Shown: positions 27,907 to 38,054, counted from the stretch's first letter. The stretch is 64,000 bases of DNA from Streptomyces sp. NRRL F-6676 (GCF_000725625.1 NZ_JOHS01000016.1:1-64000), one strand, 5' to 3'. Numbers and translations are program-made. Notes: generated from the letters alone by a model not told the origin.

Positions 27907-27966
27907 TCCTTCTCGCTCGGGTCCTTCTCGCTCGAGTCTTCTCCCTCGGGGTGTTCTCCCTCGGGG
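27907..27966. repeat. Four-copy 15-bp tandem repeat before the permease gene
   Basis: Four consecutive 15-bp units (27907-27921, 27922-27936, 27937-27951, 27952-27966) share a CGAG-GAGAA pattern on the minus strand. The two nearest the permease end in AAGGA, so the ribosome binding site itself appears duplicated. The rest of the 139-bp gap between ATPase and permease has no other clear feature. Confidence 0.75.
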
Positions 27967-28035
27967 CGGTCGTTCCGTTCCCTGTGGACCGTACGGACGC
28001 GGCGCCCCGCGTGCTCACCGCCGCACCGGCCCGCC

Positions 28036-29049
<1,014 letters not shown>

Positions 29050-29057
29050 AAAGGACG

Positions 29058-29063
29058 AGACTA
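29058..29063 (-). promoter_or_regulatory. -10 box for the ABC transporter operon
   Basis: TAGTCT (29063-29058 on the minus strand) precedes the ATPase GTG by exactly 8 bases, a leaderless arrangement. Confidence 0.5.
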
Positions 29064-29153
29064 CGGGGTATCGCCGACAAACCCTCGCCGGGGTGGGGCC
29101 GCGGGGCTTTTCCCGCCCCGGCGCCCCTGCCCTCCCCCGAGCCCTCGACTTCG

Positions 29154-29203
29154 TTCGAGCAGGCGCATCGCAGACAACTTCGAGCAGGCGCATCGCAGAC
29201 GAC
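29154..29203. repeat. Two-copy 25-bp tandem repeat
   Basis: Units 29154-29178 and 29179-29203 are identical at 24 of 25 positions. They lie in the gap between the NYN-domain gene and the ABC ATPase, upstream of the ATPase -10 box. The rest of the gap is C-rich with a short palindrome near 29206-29227. Confidence 0.85.
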
Positions 29204-29235
29204 ACAGCCCCGCGGCTCTGTCGGGGGGCGCCCCC

Positions 29236-30447
29236 CTACTCCCCCGCCGGAACCCGTTCCGTAGCCGTTCGGCCGTCGATCTCGCGCCAGAAGCCCGCGC
29301 GGATCGCGTAGCGGTCCTGTTCGTCGATCTGGTCGTCCTTGTGGGCGAGCAGACCGAAACGCGCCGCGTACCGCAGCAGCTCGCCGTCGATGCGGTGGGG
29401 CACCCGGGGGTACATGCCGGAAAGTTTCTGCAAATGGACCTGGTCGGTCAGCCGCTCCGCCCAGCGGCGGGCGAACACCTGTCCGACCTCCAGCGGGTCG
29501 CCGCCGACCGCGGTGATGTCCTCCTCGCGGTCCGCCCACCGCTGCTCCGCGCTGGTGAGCTGCGCGAGCGTCGGCAGCGAGGCGGCCTCGGAGGACTCGC
29601 CCCCGGGCCGGTCGACCCAGCCCTTGTCCGAGGACCACCGCAGCGTCGCCGAGGGCGGCGGGGGCGCCGGCTGCGGGCCGGGGGCGCGCAGCCCCGCCAG
29701 GTCCTTCGGCGTGGGCACGCCCTTGGCGGCGGGCCCGCGCTCCGCCGAGCCGTTGCGCGGCTCGGCCGCCGCCGGGTGCCGGGGCTCCTCGGCGGGGCGT
29801 TCGGGCGCGGCGGAGAGCGAGGACTCCGGCAGCGGGGCGGAGAGGATCGCGGCGATCTCGGGCCGGGGCACGTGCGGGGGCGCGCAGATGCCGCCGTACT
29901 CCTTGGCGCGTACCGCCCGGGTGATCCAGGCGCGGTCCAGGACCCGGCGTTCGTCGGCCTCGGCGACCAGGTCCTCGGACTGGTTGTAGTCGCCGTCGGC
30001 GGCCTGCACCGCCCACAGGTGGACGGCGACGCCGTGCTCCTTGGCGGCCATCATGCCCGGCAGCAGATCGCCGTCCCCGGTGATCAGGACCACGTCGGAG
30101 CAGGCCCGGTTGCGGGCGAGTTCGGTGAGTTCGGCGTGCATGGCGGCGTCGACGCCCTTCTGCGCCCACCGTCCGTCGCTGCGGGTCAGGGCGCCGAGGC
30201 GGACGGTGACCCGGGGCATCACGCGCAGCCTGCGGTGCTCGGGCTGCGGTACACGATCGGGGGCGCCGTCGAACCAGTAGATGCGCAGCAGGGGCTGCCG
30301 GGTGTCGGACTCGGCGCGGTCGCGCAGGCCCTGGATGAGAGCGGCGTGGTCGACGGTGATGCGGGAGCGGGAGGGTTCACCGGCGAGGAGGCTGGCGGCG
30401 GCCCCGAGCAGGTATCCGGCGTCCACCAGGACGATGCAGCGGTCCAC
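29236..30447 (-). CDS. NYN domain (PIN-like) protein
   Basis: This is a 403-residue protein. The N-terminal NYN domain, a PIN-like RNase fold, begins CIVLVDAGYLLGAAASLL near residue 3. It continues with QKGVDAAMHAELTELAR and VLITGDGDLLPGM near residue 125, whose Asp residues form the metal site. A disordered Pro/Ala-rich linker (about 210-290) leads to a C-terminal helical region with YPRVPHRIDGELLRYAARF. It is probably an RNA endonuclease, with unknown target. GTG 30447 was preferred because AGAGG lies 10 bases upstream. Confidence 0.82.
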   Translation of the reverse strand: MDRCIVLVDAGYLLGAAASLLAGEPSRSRITVDHAALIQGLRDRAESDTRQPLLRIYWFDGAPDRVPQPEHRRLRVMPRVTVRLGALTRSDGRWAQKGVDAAMHAELTELARNRACSDVVLITGDGDLLPGMMAAKEHGVAVHLWAVQAADGDYNQSEDLVAEADERRVLDRAWITRAVRAKEYGGICAPPHVPRPEIAAILSAPLPESSLSAAPERPAEEPRHPAAAEPRNGSAERGPAAKGVPTPKDLAGLRAPGPQPAPPPPSATLRWSSDKGWVDRPGGESSEAASLPTLAQLTSAEQRWADREEDITAVGGDPLEVGQVFARRWAERLTDQVHLQKLSGMYPRVPHRIDGELLRYAARFGLLAHKDDQIDEQDRYAIRAGFWREIDGRTATERVPAGE

Positions 30448-30668
30448 GCGGTCCACCTCTTTCCGGGAGGTTTGCTTCGGGCTTCCTTCGAGTCTGCCCG
30501 ACGGCACGGGGGTTAACGGTCCGAACTGGATCTTCGGCGTGGCGCACGGGCGCGTCTGTCGCCAGCCACCTTGTCACACACGGTAATTGCCCGGAATGCG
30601 TTCTTTGTACGGCTGTGTGAGTCTGATCCCGTCCGGCCCCCGGACCCCCTCACAGGAGGCGAATCAGC

Positions 30669-30863
30669 ATGGCGAAGAACAAGAACCAGAACCGCAAGCA
30701 GCCGAAGAACAACGGCCCGCAGAACCGTTCCGCCCAGGCGGAACACGCGGCGGAGCAGGCGCACCGGCCCGAGCGGGAGGCGCAGGCCGCCTCCATAGCC
30801 CCGGCGGATGCGGGCCCGGCCCAGCCCGGCCGCAAGCAGCGGAAGAGCTTCGGCCACAACTGA
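30669..30863 (+). CDS. Small hydrophilic conserved protein
   Basis: This is a 64-residue protein rich in Lys, Asn, Gln and Ala. It begins MAKNKNQNRKQ and ends GRKQRKSFGHN, and is probably unstructured. GGAGG lies 10 bases before the ATG and a strong terminator follows, which supports a real gene. The function is unknown, and binding to nucleic acid is possible from its charge. A TTGTCA at 30571 may be a -35 box, but no good -10 pairs with it. Confidence 0.72.
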   Translation: MAKNKNQNRKQPKNNGPQNRSAQAEHAAEQAHRPEREAQAASIAPADAGPAQPGRKQRKSFGHN

Positions 30864-30879
30864 GGCCGGGCGCACCAAG

Positions 30880-30909
30880 AGGGGCGCATCCCGTGCGGGA
30901 TGCGCCCCT
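30880..30909. terminator. Hairpin terminator after the 64-aa gene
   Basis: Arms 30880-30892 and 30897-30909 are perfectly complementary (13 bp) around a GTGC loop, in the gap between this gene and the converging dnaE. Confidence 0.8.
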
Positions 30910-31000
30910 TGCGTGCACCTGTGCGCGCCTGACCCAGGCGGAATCCCTGCCGGGATCTCCACCGGGCGTTCACGCCGGCCCCTCAACCCACCGGGCCGGG

Positions 31001-31015
31001 CAGGCCCTCGGCCTG
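31001..31015 (-). terminator. Weak hairpin after dnaE
   Basis: A 6-bp stem with a 3-base loop lies 25 bp past the dnaE stop on its strand. It could end dnaE transcripts together with the stronger hairpin at 30880-30909. Confidence 0.35.
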
Positions 31016-31039
31016 GCAGGGCGGCGGGCCGGGCGGGGC

Positions 31040-34000
31040 TCAGCCCGCCAGGCAGGACGGGCCGAGCAGCACCTTGAGGTCGCCGAAGAGCGCCGGGTCC
31101 GGCTTCACCCGGTGCCGGTCGAGCCGGAGGACCGTGGTCTTGCGGGGTCCCTGGAGCTTGATCCGCACCTCGCTGTCGCCCTTGTGGTGGCTGAGGATCT
31201 CGCCGAGCCGGCTGACCATGGGCGGAGTGACCCTGGTGGCCGGGATGGTGAGCACCACGGGCGCGTTGGTGCCCGCGTTCGACAGGTCGGGCACCTGGAG
31301 CTCCATCGCGACCAGCCGCGGCACGTCCTCCCGCTTGTCGAGCCGGCCCTTGACGAACACCACGGCGTCCTCGACCAGTTGCGTCGAGACCAGTTGGTAC
31401 GTCGCCGGGAAGAACATGCATTCCAGGGAGCCGGCCAGGTCCTCGACGGTGGCGATCGCCCAGGCGTTGCCCTGCTTGGTCATCTTGCGTTGCAGCCCGG
31501 AGATGATGCCGCCGATGGTGACGACCGCGCCGTCCCCGAAGTCGCCGCCGGTGAGCTGGGCGATGCCCGCGTCGGCCTTGTCGGACAGCACGTGCTCCAG
31601 GCCGAAGAGCGGGTGGTCGGAGACGTAGAGACCGAGCATCTCCCGCTCCTGGGCGAGCAGATACGTCTTGTCCCACTCGTCGGGCGAGAACTCCACGTCG
31701 AGTCCGAAGCCCGGCTCGCTGGTGTCGGCGTCGCCCATGCCGCCGAAGAGGTCGAACTGGCCCTCGGCCTCCTTGCGCTTGACCGCGACCACGTTGTCGA
31801 TCATCGGTTCGTACTGGGCGGTGAGCCCCTTGCGGGTGTGCCCCATGGAGTCGAAGGCGCCCGCCTTGATGAGGGATTCCGTGGTCCGCTTGTTGCAGAC
31901 GACGGCCTCGACCTTGTCCAGGTAGTCCGGGAAGGAGGCGTACTTCCCCTTCGCCTTGCGGGACCTGATGATCGACTCGACCACGTTGGTGCCCACGTTG
32001 CGCACCGCGGAGAGGCCGAAGAGGATCACGTCGTCACCCTGGGCGGCGAAGTTCGACTCCGACTCGTTGACGTTGGGCGGGAGCACCTTGATGCCCATGC
32101 GCCGGCACTCGTTGAGGTAGACGGCCGACTTGTCCTTGTCGTCCTTGACCGAGGTGAGCAGTCCGGCCATGTACTCGGCCGGGTAGTTGGCCTTCAGATA
32201 GGCCGTCCAGTACGAGACCAGGCCGTACGCGGCGGAGTGCGCCTTGTTGAAGGCGTAGCCGGCGAAGGGGACCAGGACGTCCCACAGGGCCTGGATCGCC
32301 TCGTCGCTGTAGCCGTTCTTCTTGGCACCGGCCTGGAAGATGGTGAAGTTCTTCGCCAGCTCGTCGGGCTTCTTCTTGCCCATCACGCGGCGGAGGATGT
32401 CGGCCTCGCCGAGCGAGTACCCGGCGATGATCTGGGCGGCCTTCTGCACCTGCTCCTGGTAGACGATCAGGCCGTAGGTGACGTCCAGGACCTCCTTGAG
32501 CGGGGCCTCCAGCTCGGGGTGGATCGGGGTGATCTCCTGGGCGCCGTTCTTGCGCAGCGCGTAGTTGGTGTGCGAGTCCATGCCCATGGGGCCGGGCCGG
32601 TACAGCGCCGAGACGGCGGAGATGTCCTCGAAGTTGTCGGGCTTCATCAGGCGCAGCAGGGAGCGCATGGGGCCGCCGTCGAACTGGAAGACGCCGAGGG
32701 TGTCGCCGCGCTGGAGCAGTTCGAAGGTCTTGGGGTCGTCCAGCGGCAGCGACAGCAGGTCGATGTCGAGGCCCTTGTTGGCCTTCACCATCTTGACCGC
32801 GTCGTCCATGATCGTCAGGTTGCGCAGGCCGAGGAAGTCCATCTTCAGCAGGCCGAGCGACTCGCAGCTCGGGTAGTCCCACTGCGTGATGGTCACGTTG
32901 TCGGTGTGCCGGACCCAGACGGGCACGTGCTCGGTGATGGTCTCGCTGGACATGATCACGCCGGCGGCGTGCACGCCCATCTGCCGCACCAGGCCCTCGA
33001 CGCCCTTGGCGGTGTCGATGACCTTCTTGACGTCCGGTTCGTTCTCGTACATCCCGCGGACCTCGCCGGCCTCGCTGTAGCGCGGGTGCGAGGGGTCGGT
33101 GATGCCGTTGAGGTCGATGCCCTTGCCGAGGACGTCGGCGGGCATCGCCTTGGTGATGCGGTCGCCCATCGCGTACGGGTAGCCCAGGACGCGCGCGGAG
33201 TCCTTGATGGCGTTCTTGGCCTTGATCTTGCCGTACGTGCCGATCATGGCGACCTTGTCGGCGCCGTACTTCTCGGTGACGTACCTGATGACCTCGACAC
33301 GCCTGCGCTCGTCGAAGTCGATGTCGACGTCGGGCATGGAGACGCGCTCGGGGTTGAGGAACCGCTCGAAGATCAGGCCGTGCGGGATGGGGTCGAGGTC
33401 GGTGATGCCCATGGCGTAGGCGACGATCGAGCCGGCCGCGGAGCCTCGCCCCGGGCCGACGGCGATGCCGTTGTTCTTGGCCCACATGATGAAGTCGGCG
33501 ACGACGAGGAAGTAGCCCGGGAACCCCATCTGGATGATGACGTCCATCTCGTACTCGACCTGCTTCTGGCGGTCCTCGGGGATGCCGCCGGGGAAGCGGC
33601 GCTCCATGCCGCGGCGGACCTCCTCCTTGAACCAGGTGACCTCGGTGTAGCCCTCGGGGATGTCGAACTTGGGCATCAGGTCGCGCTTCTCGAACATGCC
33701 CGTGGTGTCGACCTGTTCGGCGACCAGGAGGGTGTTGCGGCAGCCCTCCTGCCAGGCGTCCGAGGAGTCGATGGCGTACATCTCGTCCGTGGACTTCAGG
33801 TAGTAGCCGGTGCCGTCGAACTTGAAGCGGTCGGGGTCGGAGAGGTTCTTGCCGGTCTGGATGCACAGCAGGGCGTCGTGGGCGCTCGCCTCGTGCGCGT
33901 ACGTGTAGTGTGAGTCGTTGGTGACCAGCGGGGGGATGCCGAGCTTCTTGCCGATCTCCAGGAGGCCGTCGCGGACCCGGTGCTCGATGTCGATGCCGTG

Positions 34001-34579
34001 GTCCATCAGCTCAAGGAAGTAACGGTCCTTGCCGAAGATGTCCTGGTACTCGGCGGCCGACTTCAGGGCCTCGTCGTACTGGCCGAGGCGCAGCCGGGTC
34101 TGGAGTTCGCCCGAGGGGCAGCCGGTGGAGGCGATCAGCCCCTCGGACCACTGGGAGATGGTCTCCTTGTCCATACGGGGCCACTTCTGCAACCAGCCCT
34201 CGGCATAGGCGTCGGAGGACAGCCGGAAGAGGTTGTGCAGTCCGGTGGCGTTGGCCGCCCAGATCGTCTTGTGGGTGTAACCACCCGAACCGGACACGTC
34301 GTCCCGCTTCTGGTGCGGCTGGCCCCAGCGGATCTTGCGCTTGTTGCGCCGGGACTCGGGGGCGACGTACGCCTCGATGCCGATGATCGGCGTCACGCCC
34401 GCCTTCTTCGCGGAGTGGAAGAAGTCGTACGCACCGTGCAGGTTGCCGTGGTCGGACATGGCGATGTGCGTCATGCCCATCTCGTCGCAGGCCTTGAACA
34501 TGTCGTTCAGCCGCGCGGCGCCGTCCAGCATCGAGTACTGGGTGTGGACGTGCAGGTGCGTGAACGGCGGCTTCGACAC
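31040..34579 (-). CDS. dnaE: DNA polymerase III alpha subunit (DnaE1)
   Basis: This is the replicative polymerase, at 1179 residues. The N-terminal PHP domain keeps its metal residues (H10 and H12 in HLHVHTQYS, SDHGNLHGA near residue 43). In actinobacteria this domain gives 3'-5' proofreading. The polymerase acids D417 and D419 are in MPDVDIDFDERR. QFDLF at 941-945 is a beta-clamp-binding motif. The C-terminus holds the OB fold and tau-binding region. GTG 34579 has TTGGAGG 6 bases upstream. Confidence 0.98.
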   Translation of the reverse strand: MSKPPFTHLHVHTQYSMLDGAARLNDMFKACDEMGMTHIAMSDHGNLHGAYDFFHSAKKAGVTPIIGIEAYVAPESRRNKRKIRWGQPHQKRDDVSGSGGYTHKTIWAANATGLHNLFRLSSDAYAEGWLQKWPRMDKETISQWSEGLIASTGCPSGELQTRLRLGQYDEALKSAAEYQDIFGKDRYFLELMDHGIDIEHRVRDGLLEIGKKLGIPPLVTNDSHYTYAHEASAHDALLCIQTGKNLSDPDRFKFDGTGYYLKSTDEMYAIDSSDAWQEGCRNTLLVAEQVDTTGMFEKRDLMPKFDIPEGYTEVTWFKEEVRRGMERRFPGGIPEDRQKQVEYEMDVIIQMGFPGYFLVVADFIMWAKNNGIAVGPGRGSAAGSIVAYAMGITDLDPIPHGLIFERFLNPERVSMPDVDIDFDERRRVEVIRYVTEKYGADKVAMIGTYGKIKAKNAIKDSARVLGYPYAMGDRITKAMPADVLGKGIDLNGITDPSHPRYSEAGEVRGMYENEPDVKKVIDTAKGVEGLVRQMGVHAAGVIMSSETITEHVPVWVRHTDNVTITQWDYPSCESLGLLKMDFLGLRNLTIMDDAVKMVKANKGLDIDLLSLPLDDPKTFELLQRGDTLGVFQFDGGPMRSLLRLMKPDNFEDISAVSALYRPGPMGMDSHTNYALRKNGAQEITPIHPELEAPLKEVLDVTYGLIVYQEQVQKAAQIIAGYSLGEADILRRVMGKKKPDELAKNFTIFQAGAKKNGYSDEAIQALWDVLVPFAGYAFNKAHSAAYGLVSYWTAYLKANYPAEYMAGLLTSVKDDKDKSAVYLNECRRMGIKVLPPNVNESESNFAAQGDDVILFGLSAVRNVGTNVVESIIRSRKAKGKYASFPDYLDKVEAVVCNKRTTESLIKAGAFDSMGHTRKGLTAQYEPMIDNVVAVKRKEAEGQFDLFGGMGDADTSEPGFGLDVEFSPDEWDKTYLLAQEREMLGLYVSDHPLFGLEHVLSDKADAGIAQLTGGDFGDGAVVTIGGIISGLQRKMTKQGNAWAIATVEDLAGSLECMFFPATYQLVSTQLVEDAVVFVKGRLDKREDVPRLVAMELQVPDLSNAGTNAPVVLTIPATRVTPPMVSRLGEILSHHKGDSEVRIKLQGPRKTTVLRLDRHRVKPDPALFGDLKVLLGPSCLAG

Positions 34580-34910
34580 GTTCGGCCTCCAAGAGATGCT
34601 GCGTCGCGGAGCGCCCCGACGAGGGGCGGCGGTCGGTGACGGGAGGACGGTCGGCGACGGGCTCGCGGACAGTCCTGGGGTCAGCGTCGAAGTCTATGCC
34701 CCGGCACCGACACCGGCGGGACCCCTCCGCGTACCGTCGTGCGGGGGGCGCGGAAGCCCGCGCGTGTCGTCCGGGCACGCGGATCGCGGGCACTTCCGGT
34801 GACCGTCGCGCGTTGAAGGGACCGGCGGGGCCACCGCCCGTCGTCCGGCCCGGCGGACGTCGCTCCCGTCACATCTGTCACGCATCACCTGCTCCTGGAG
34901 GCACCCAGCG
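34580..34910. other. Divergent gap between dnaE and the DUF2252 gene
   Basis: This 331-bp gap holds the start signals of both genes. On the minus strand TAGACT (34696-34691) is a possible dnaE -10 box, giving a leader of about 105 bases. CTGGAG lies just before the DUF2252 ATG. An imperfect direct repeat (GGTCGGTGACGGGAGG-like) is near 34631-34662. No small gene was seen. Confidence 0.4.
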
Positions 34911-36245
34911 ATGTCGGTCCCGCAGCTCACCGCCGAGCACCGCGGCGAGGAGATCCTCGCCGTCTTCGACACCGCCTTCGGCCGGCTCCTGGCCGCCGAC
35001 CCGGCCGCGTTCCGCGTGAAGTTCCGCAAGATGGCGGCCTCCGCGTTCGCGTTCTACCGGGGCACGGCGTGCCTCTTCTACCACGACCTGGACGCGGCGG
35101 GCGACGGCGACCTCACGGGCCCGTACCTGGACGAGCGCACCTCCCGGGTGTGGATCCACGGCGACCTGCACGCGGAGAACTTCGGCACCTACATGGACGC
35201 CAACGGCCGGCTGATCTTCAACGTGAACGACTTCGACGAGGCGTACGTCGGCCCGTTCACCTGGGACCTGAAGCGGCTGGCCGCCTCGGTCGCGCTGATC
35301 GGGTACGCCAAGGCGCTCAGCGACGAGCAGATCTCCGAGCTGGTCGGGGTCTACGCGGCCGCCTACCGGGAGCGGATCCATGCCCTGGCCACCGGCGCCA
35401 AGGACGACGAGGTGCCGCCGTTCACCCTGGACACCGCCCAGGGCCCGCTGCTGGACGCGCTGCGCGACGCCCGCTCGCTGACCCGTTTCGGCCTGCTGGA
35501 CTCGATGACGGAGATCCGCGACTTCGAGCGGCGGTTCGCCCCCGGCGGCGGCTCCATCGAGCTGGACGCCGCCACCCGCTACAAGGTGCTGGCCGCCTTC
35601 GACGGCTACCTGGAGACGCTGCCGGAGTCCTCCCTGACCCGCCCGGACTCCTACCGCGTGAAGGACGTCGTGGGCCGCCGCGGCATCGGCATCGGCTCGG
35701 CCGGCCTGCCCTCGTACAACATCCTCCTGGAGGGCAACAGCGACGCCCTGGAGAACGACGTCGTCATCTACATCAAGCAGGCCCAGACCCCGGCGGTCTC
35801 CCGGCACATCACGGACCGGGCGATCAGCGACTACTTCCTGCACGAGGGCCACCGCACGGTGATCTCCCAGCGCGCCCTGCAGGCGCACGCCGACCCGTGG
35901 CTGGGCTGGACGGAGCTGGACGGCGCCGGACAACTGGTCGCCGAGGTGTCGCCGTACGCCGTGGACCTGGACTGGGGCGACATCGACGACCCGGAGGAGA
36001 TCGCCGCCGTCGTCGCCGACCTGGGCCGGGCCACCGCCACGATGCACGCGGCGGCGGACGACCAGTCCGGCGAGTCCCTGGTGCCGTTCTCCACCGAGCG
36101 CGCCATCGACGCCGCGATCGCCGCCGAGGAGGACGGCTTCGCCGACCTCCTGGTCGACTTCGCGCACAGCTACGGCGCTCGCGCGCGCGGTGACCACCAG
36201 ATCTTCGTCGACCTGTTCCGCAACGGCCGGATCCCCGGCCTCTGA
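34911..36245 (+). CDS. DUF2252 kinase-like protein
   Basis: This 444-residue protein belongs to DUF2252. WIHGDLHAENFG at residues 81-92 resembles the catalytic loop of aminoglycoside-phosphotransferase-type kinases, and NVNDFDEAYVGPFTWDLKRL near 104-123 resembles the metal-binding DFD loop. Residues around 250-290 (RRGIGIGSAGLPSYNILLEG, then VVIYIKQA) look like a glycine-rich loop and an ATP lysine placed after the catalytic loop, suggesting a permuted kinase. The substrate is unknown. A good GGAGG precedes ATG 34911. Confidence 0.82.
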   Translation: MSVPQLTAEHRGEEILAVFDTAFGRLLAADPAAFRVKFRKMAASAFAFYRGTACLFYHDLDAAGDGDLTGPYLDERTSRVWIHGDLHAENFGTYMDANGRLIFNVNDFDEAYVGPFTWDLKRLAASVALIGYAKALSDEQISELVGVYAAAYRERIHALATGAKDDEVPPFTLDTAQGPLLDALRDARSLTRFGLLDSMTEIRDFERRFAPGGGSIELDAATRYKVLAAFDGYLETLPESSLTRPDSYRVKDVVGRRGIGIGSAGLPSYNILLEGNSDALENDVVIYIKQAQTPAVSRHITDRAISDYFLHEGHRTVISQRALQAHADPWLGWTELDGAGQLVAEVSPYAVDLDWGDIDDPEEIAAVVADLGRATATMHAAADDQSGESLVPFSTERAIDAAIAAEEDGFADLLVDFAHSYGARARGDHQIFVDLFRNGRIPGL

Positions 36246-36351
36246 CCCCCGGCCGGCCGCCCGGCCGGTCCCGATCACCACAACGCTCCGGTAACGCACA
36301 GCTCACCTTTAGGGGCCGCTTACCGGAGCGCATGGGACACTCTCCAGCGCG

Positions 36352-37047
36352 ATGGACATATCAGCGACCCACCTCAGAGCCGTACGCGCGGCGGTGTTCA
36401 CGGCGCTCGTCGTGACGCTCGGCACCGCGTCGCACGTGCTGCTGTCCGGGGTCCCGCTGCCGACGGGCACGGTGACGGCGACCGCCGCCGCCGTGTTCGC
36501 CGTCGCCTATCTCCTGGCCGGCCGTGAGCGCGGCTTCGGACGGATCGCGGCGCTGCTGGTCCCGCTGGAACTGGGCGCCGACACGGTCTTCACCACCGGC
36601 CAGCACACCTGCTACGGCCCCGCGGGCGGCCCCGTCACCGGCCCGCTGCGCTCGGTCGGCTGGGACGTGCTGTGCCGCGGCGGCGAGGTCGGCACCCCGC
36701 TCGCCCACCTGACCGGCTCCGGCGCCGCCCGGGTCTCCCCCCTGCTCGCCGACCCGGCCACCGCCTGGCTGCTGCTGGCCGCGCACGTGAGCGTGGGGCT
36801 GCTCGCGGCGGCCTGGCTGCGCCGCGGCGAGCGGGCCCTGGCCCAGCTCCTGCGCGCGGCCGGGGCCGTCACCTTCCGGCCGCTGCTGCTGGCGGTCGCG
36901 GCGGTCACCGTACGGCGCCGCACGACGGGGCACGCCGCGCTTCCCGCGCACCCGGCGGCCCCCGCCCCCCGCACCCGGCTGTTCACGCACTCCCTGGGCC
37001 TCCGGGGCCCGCCGCGCGCCACCGTGCCCGTCGCCGCTCTCGGCTGA
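36352..37047 (+). CDS. Integral membrane protein of unknown function
   Basis: This is a 231-residue protein with about four hydrophobic segments (near residues 10-30, 38-56, 60-75 and 130-150). A Gly/Cys-containing loop TTGQHTCYGPAGGPVTGPL and DVLCRGG lie between helices, and the C-terminal 70 residues are basic and hydrophilic. It is not recognised. The 106-bp upstream gap has a GGCCGG-rich palindrome just after the DUF2252 stop. The DsbA-like gene follows after 107 bp and could share the transcript. Confidence 0.65.
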   Translation: MDISATHLRAVRAAVFTALVVTLGTASHVLLSGVPLPTGTVTATAAAVFAVAYLLAGRERGFGRIAALLVPLELGADTVFTTGQHTCYGPAGGPVTGPLRSVGWDVLCRGGEVGTPLAHLTGSGAARVSPLLADPATAWLLLAAHVSVGLLAAAWLRRGERALAQLLRAAGAVTFRPLLLAVAAVTVRRRTTGHAALPAHPAAPAPRTRLFTHSLGLRGPPRATVPVAALG

Positions 37048-37154
37048 GGCACACCCGCCCCGGTACGGGACCGGAGACGGCACCCGAGCACGCCCCCACC
37101 CCGAAGCATCCCGCGCACCCCACCGGTGCGCGCGTTCCCACGGAGATCACCCAC

Positions 37155-37967
37155 ATGAGCAAGCGAAACAGTCCTGCGGCGAAGTCGGCGGCCCGGGAGC
37201 GGCTGCGCCAGGAGCGCGAGCGCCAGGCCAAGCGCGACAAGGTCAAGCGGCAGCTCGTCGTCGCCGGCTCCATCGTCGCGGTCCTCGCGATAGCCGGCGG
37301 CATCGGCTACGCGGTCGTGCAGGGCAACAAGCCCGGCTACTGGGAGGCCGCCAAGGACGACAAGCTCGTCAAGCCGGCCCACACCAGCGGCAAGGACGGC
37401 CTGACCGTCGTCATCGGCAAGGACAGCGCCAAGAAGACCCTCGAGATGTACGAGGACCCGCGCTGCCCGATCTGCGCGAGCTTCGAGCAGACCGTCGGCC
37501 CGACCGTCCACAAGGACGTCGAGGACGGCAAGTTCAAGATCCAGTACATCGGTGCCACGTTCATCGACACCAACAGCCAGGGCGAGGGCTCCAAGAACGC
37601 GCTGAGCGCGATGGGGGCCGCCCTGAACGTCAGCACCGACGCGTTCGCCGACTACAAGACGGCCCTCTACTCCAAGAAGTGGCACCCCGAGGAGACCGAG
37701 GACAAGTTCAAGGACGACGCCTACCTGATCAAGGTCGCCAACACCGTGCCCGCGCTGAAGGACAACGCGGCGTTCCAGAAGGCGGTCAAGAACGGCACCT
37801 ACGACAAGTGGGCGCTGGACATGTCGGCGAAGTTCGACAAGAGCGGCGTGAACGGCACCCCGACGCTGAAGATGGACGGCAAGACGCTGACCGGCTCCGA
37901 CGGGCAGAACGCGCCGATGACGGTGGACGACTTCAACACCGCCATCAACAAGGCACTGGCCTCCTGA
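37155..37967 (+). CDS. Membrane-anchored DsbA-like thioredoxin-domain protein (CPIC)
   Basis: This 270-residue protein has a basic N-terminus, one membrane anchor (about residues 33-56) and an extracytoplasmic thioredoxin_4 domain with CPIC at 104-107. GVNGTPTLKMDGK near the C-terminus is the cis-Pro loop. It resembles the gene at 6961-7737 in layout and in the KDSAKKTL/KDSAKASL stretch before the active site. It is likely a disulfide oxidoreductase outside the membrane. CGGAGA lies about 9 bases before the ATG. Confidence 0.88.
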   Translation: MSKRNSPAAKSAARERLRQERERQAKRDKVKRQLVVAGSIVAVLAIAGGIGYAVVQGNKPGYWEAAKDDKLVKPAHTSGKDGLTVVIGKDSAKKTLEMYEDPRCPICASFEQTVGPTVHKDVEDGKFKIQYIGATFIDTNSQGEGSKNALSAMGAALNVSTDAFADYKTALYSKKWHPEETEDKFKDDAYLIKVANTVPALKDNAAFQKAVKNGTYDKWALDMSAKFDKSGVNGTPTLKMDGKTLTGSDGQNAPMTVDDFNTAINKALAS

Positions 37968-38054
37968 CGCCGGACACCCCGCGGCACTGAGGTTCGCGGC
38001 CGAACAGCGGGCGGACTTCGGCGAGTTCGCCCGCTGGCGGCCGGTTCCGGACAC

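Noticed and set aside
29154..29203. CRISPR array
   Set aside because: Only two adjacent 25-bp units with no spacers and no cas genes. It is a tandem duplication.
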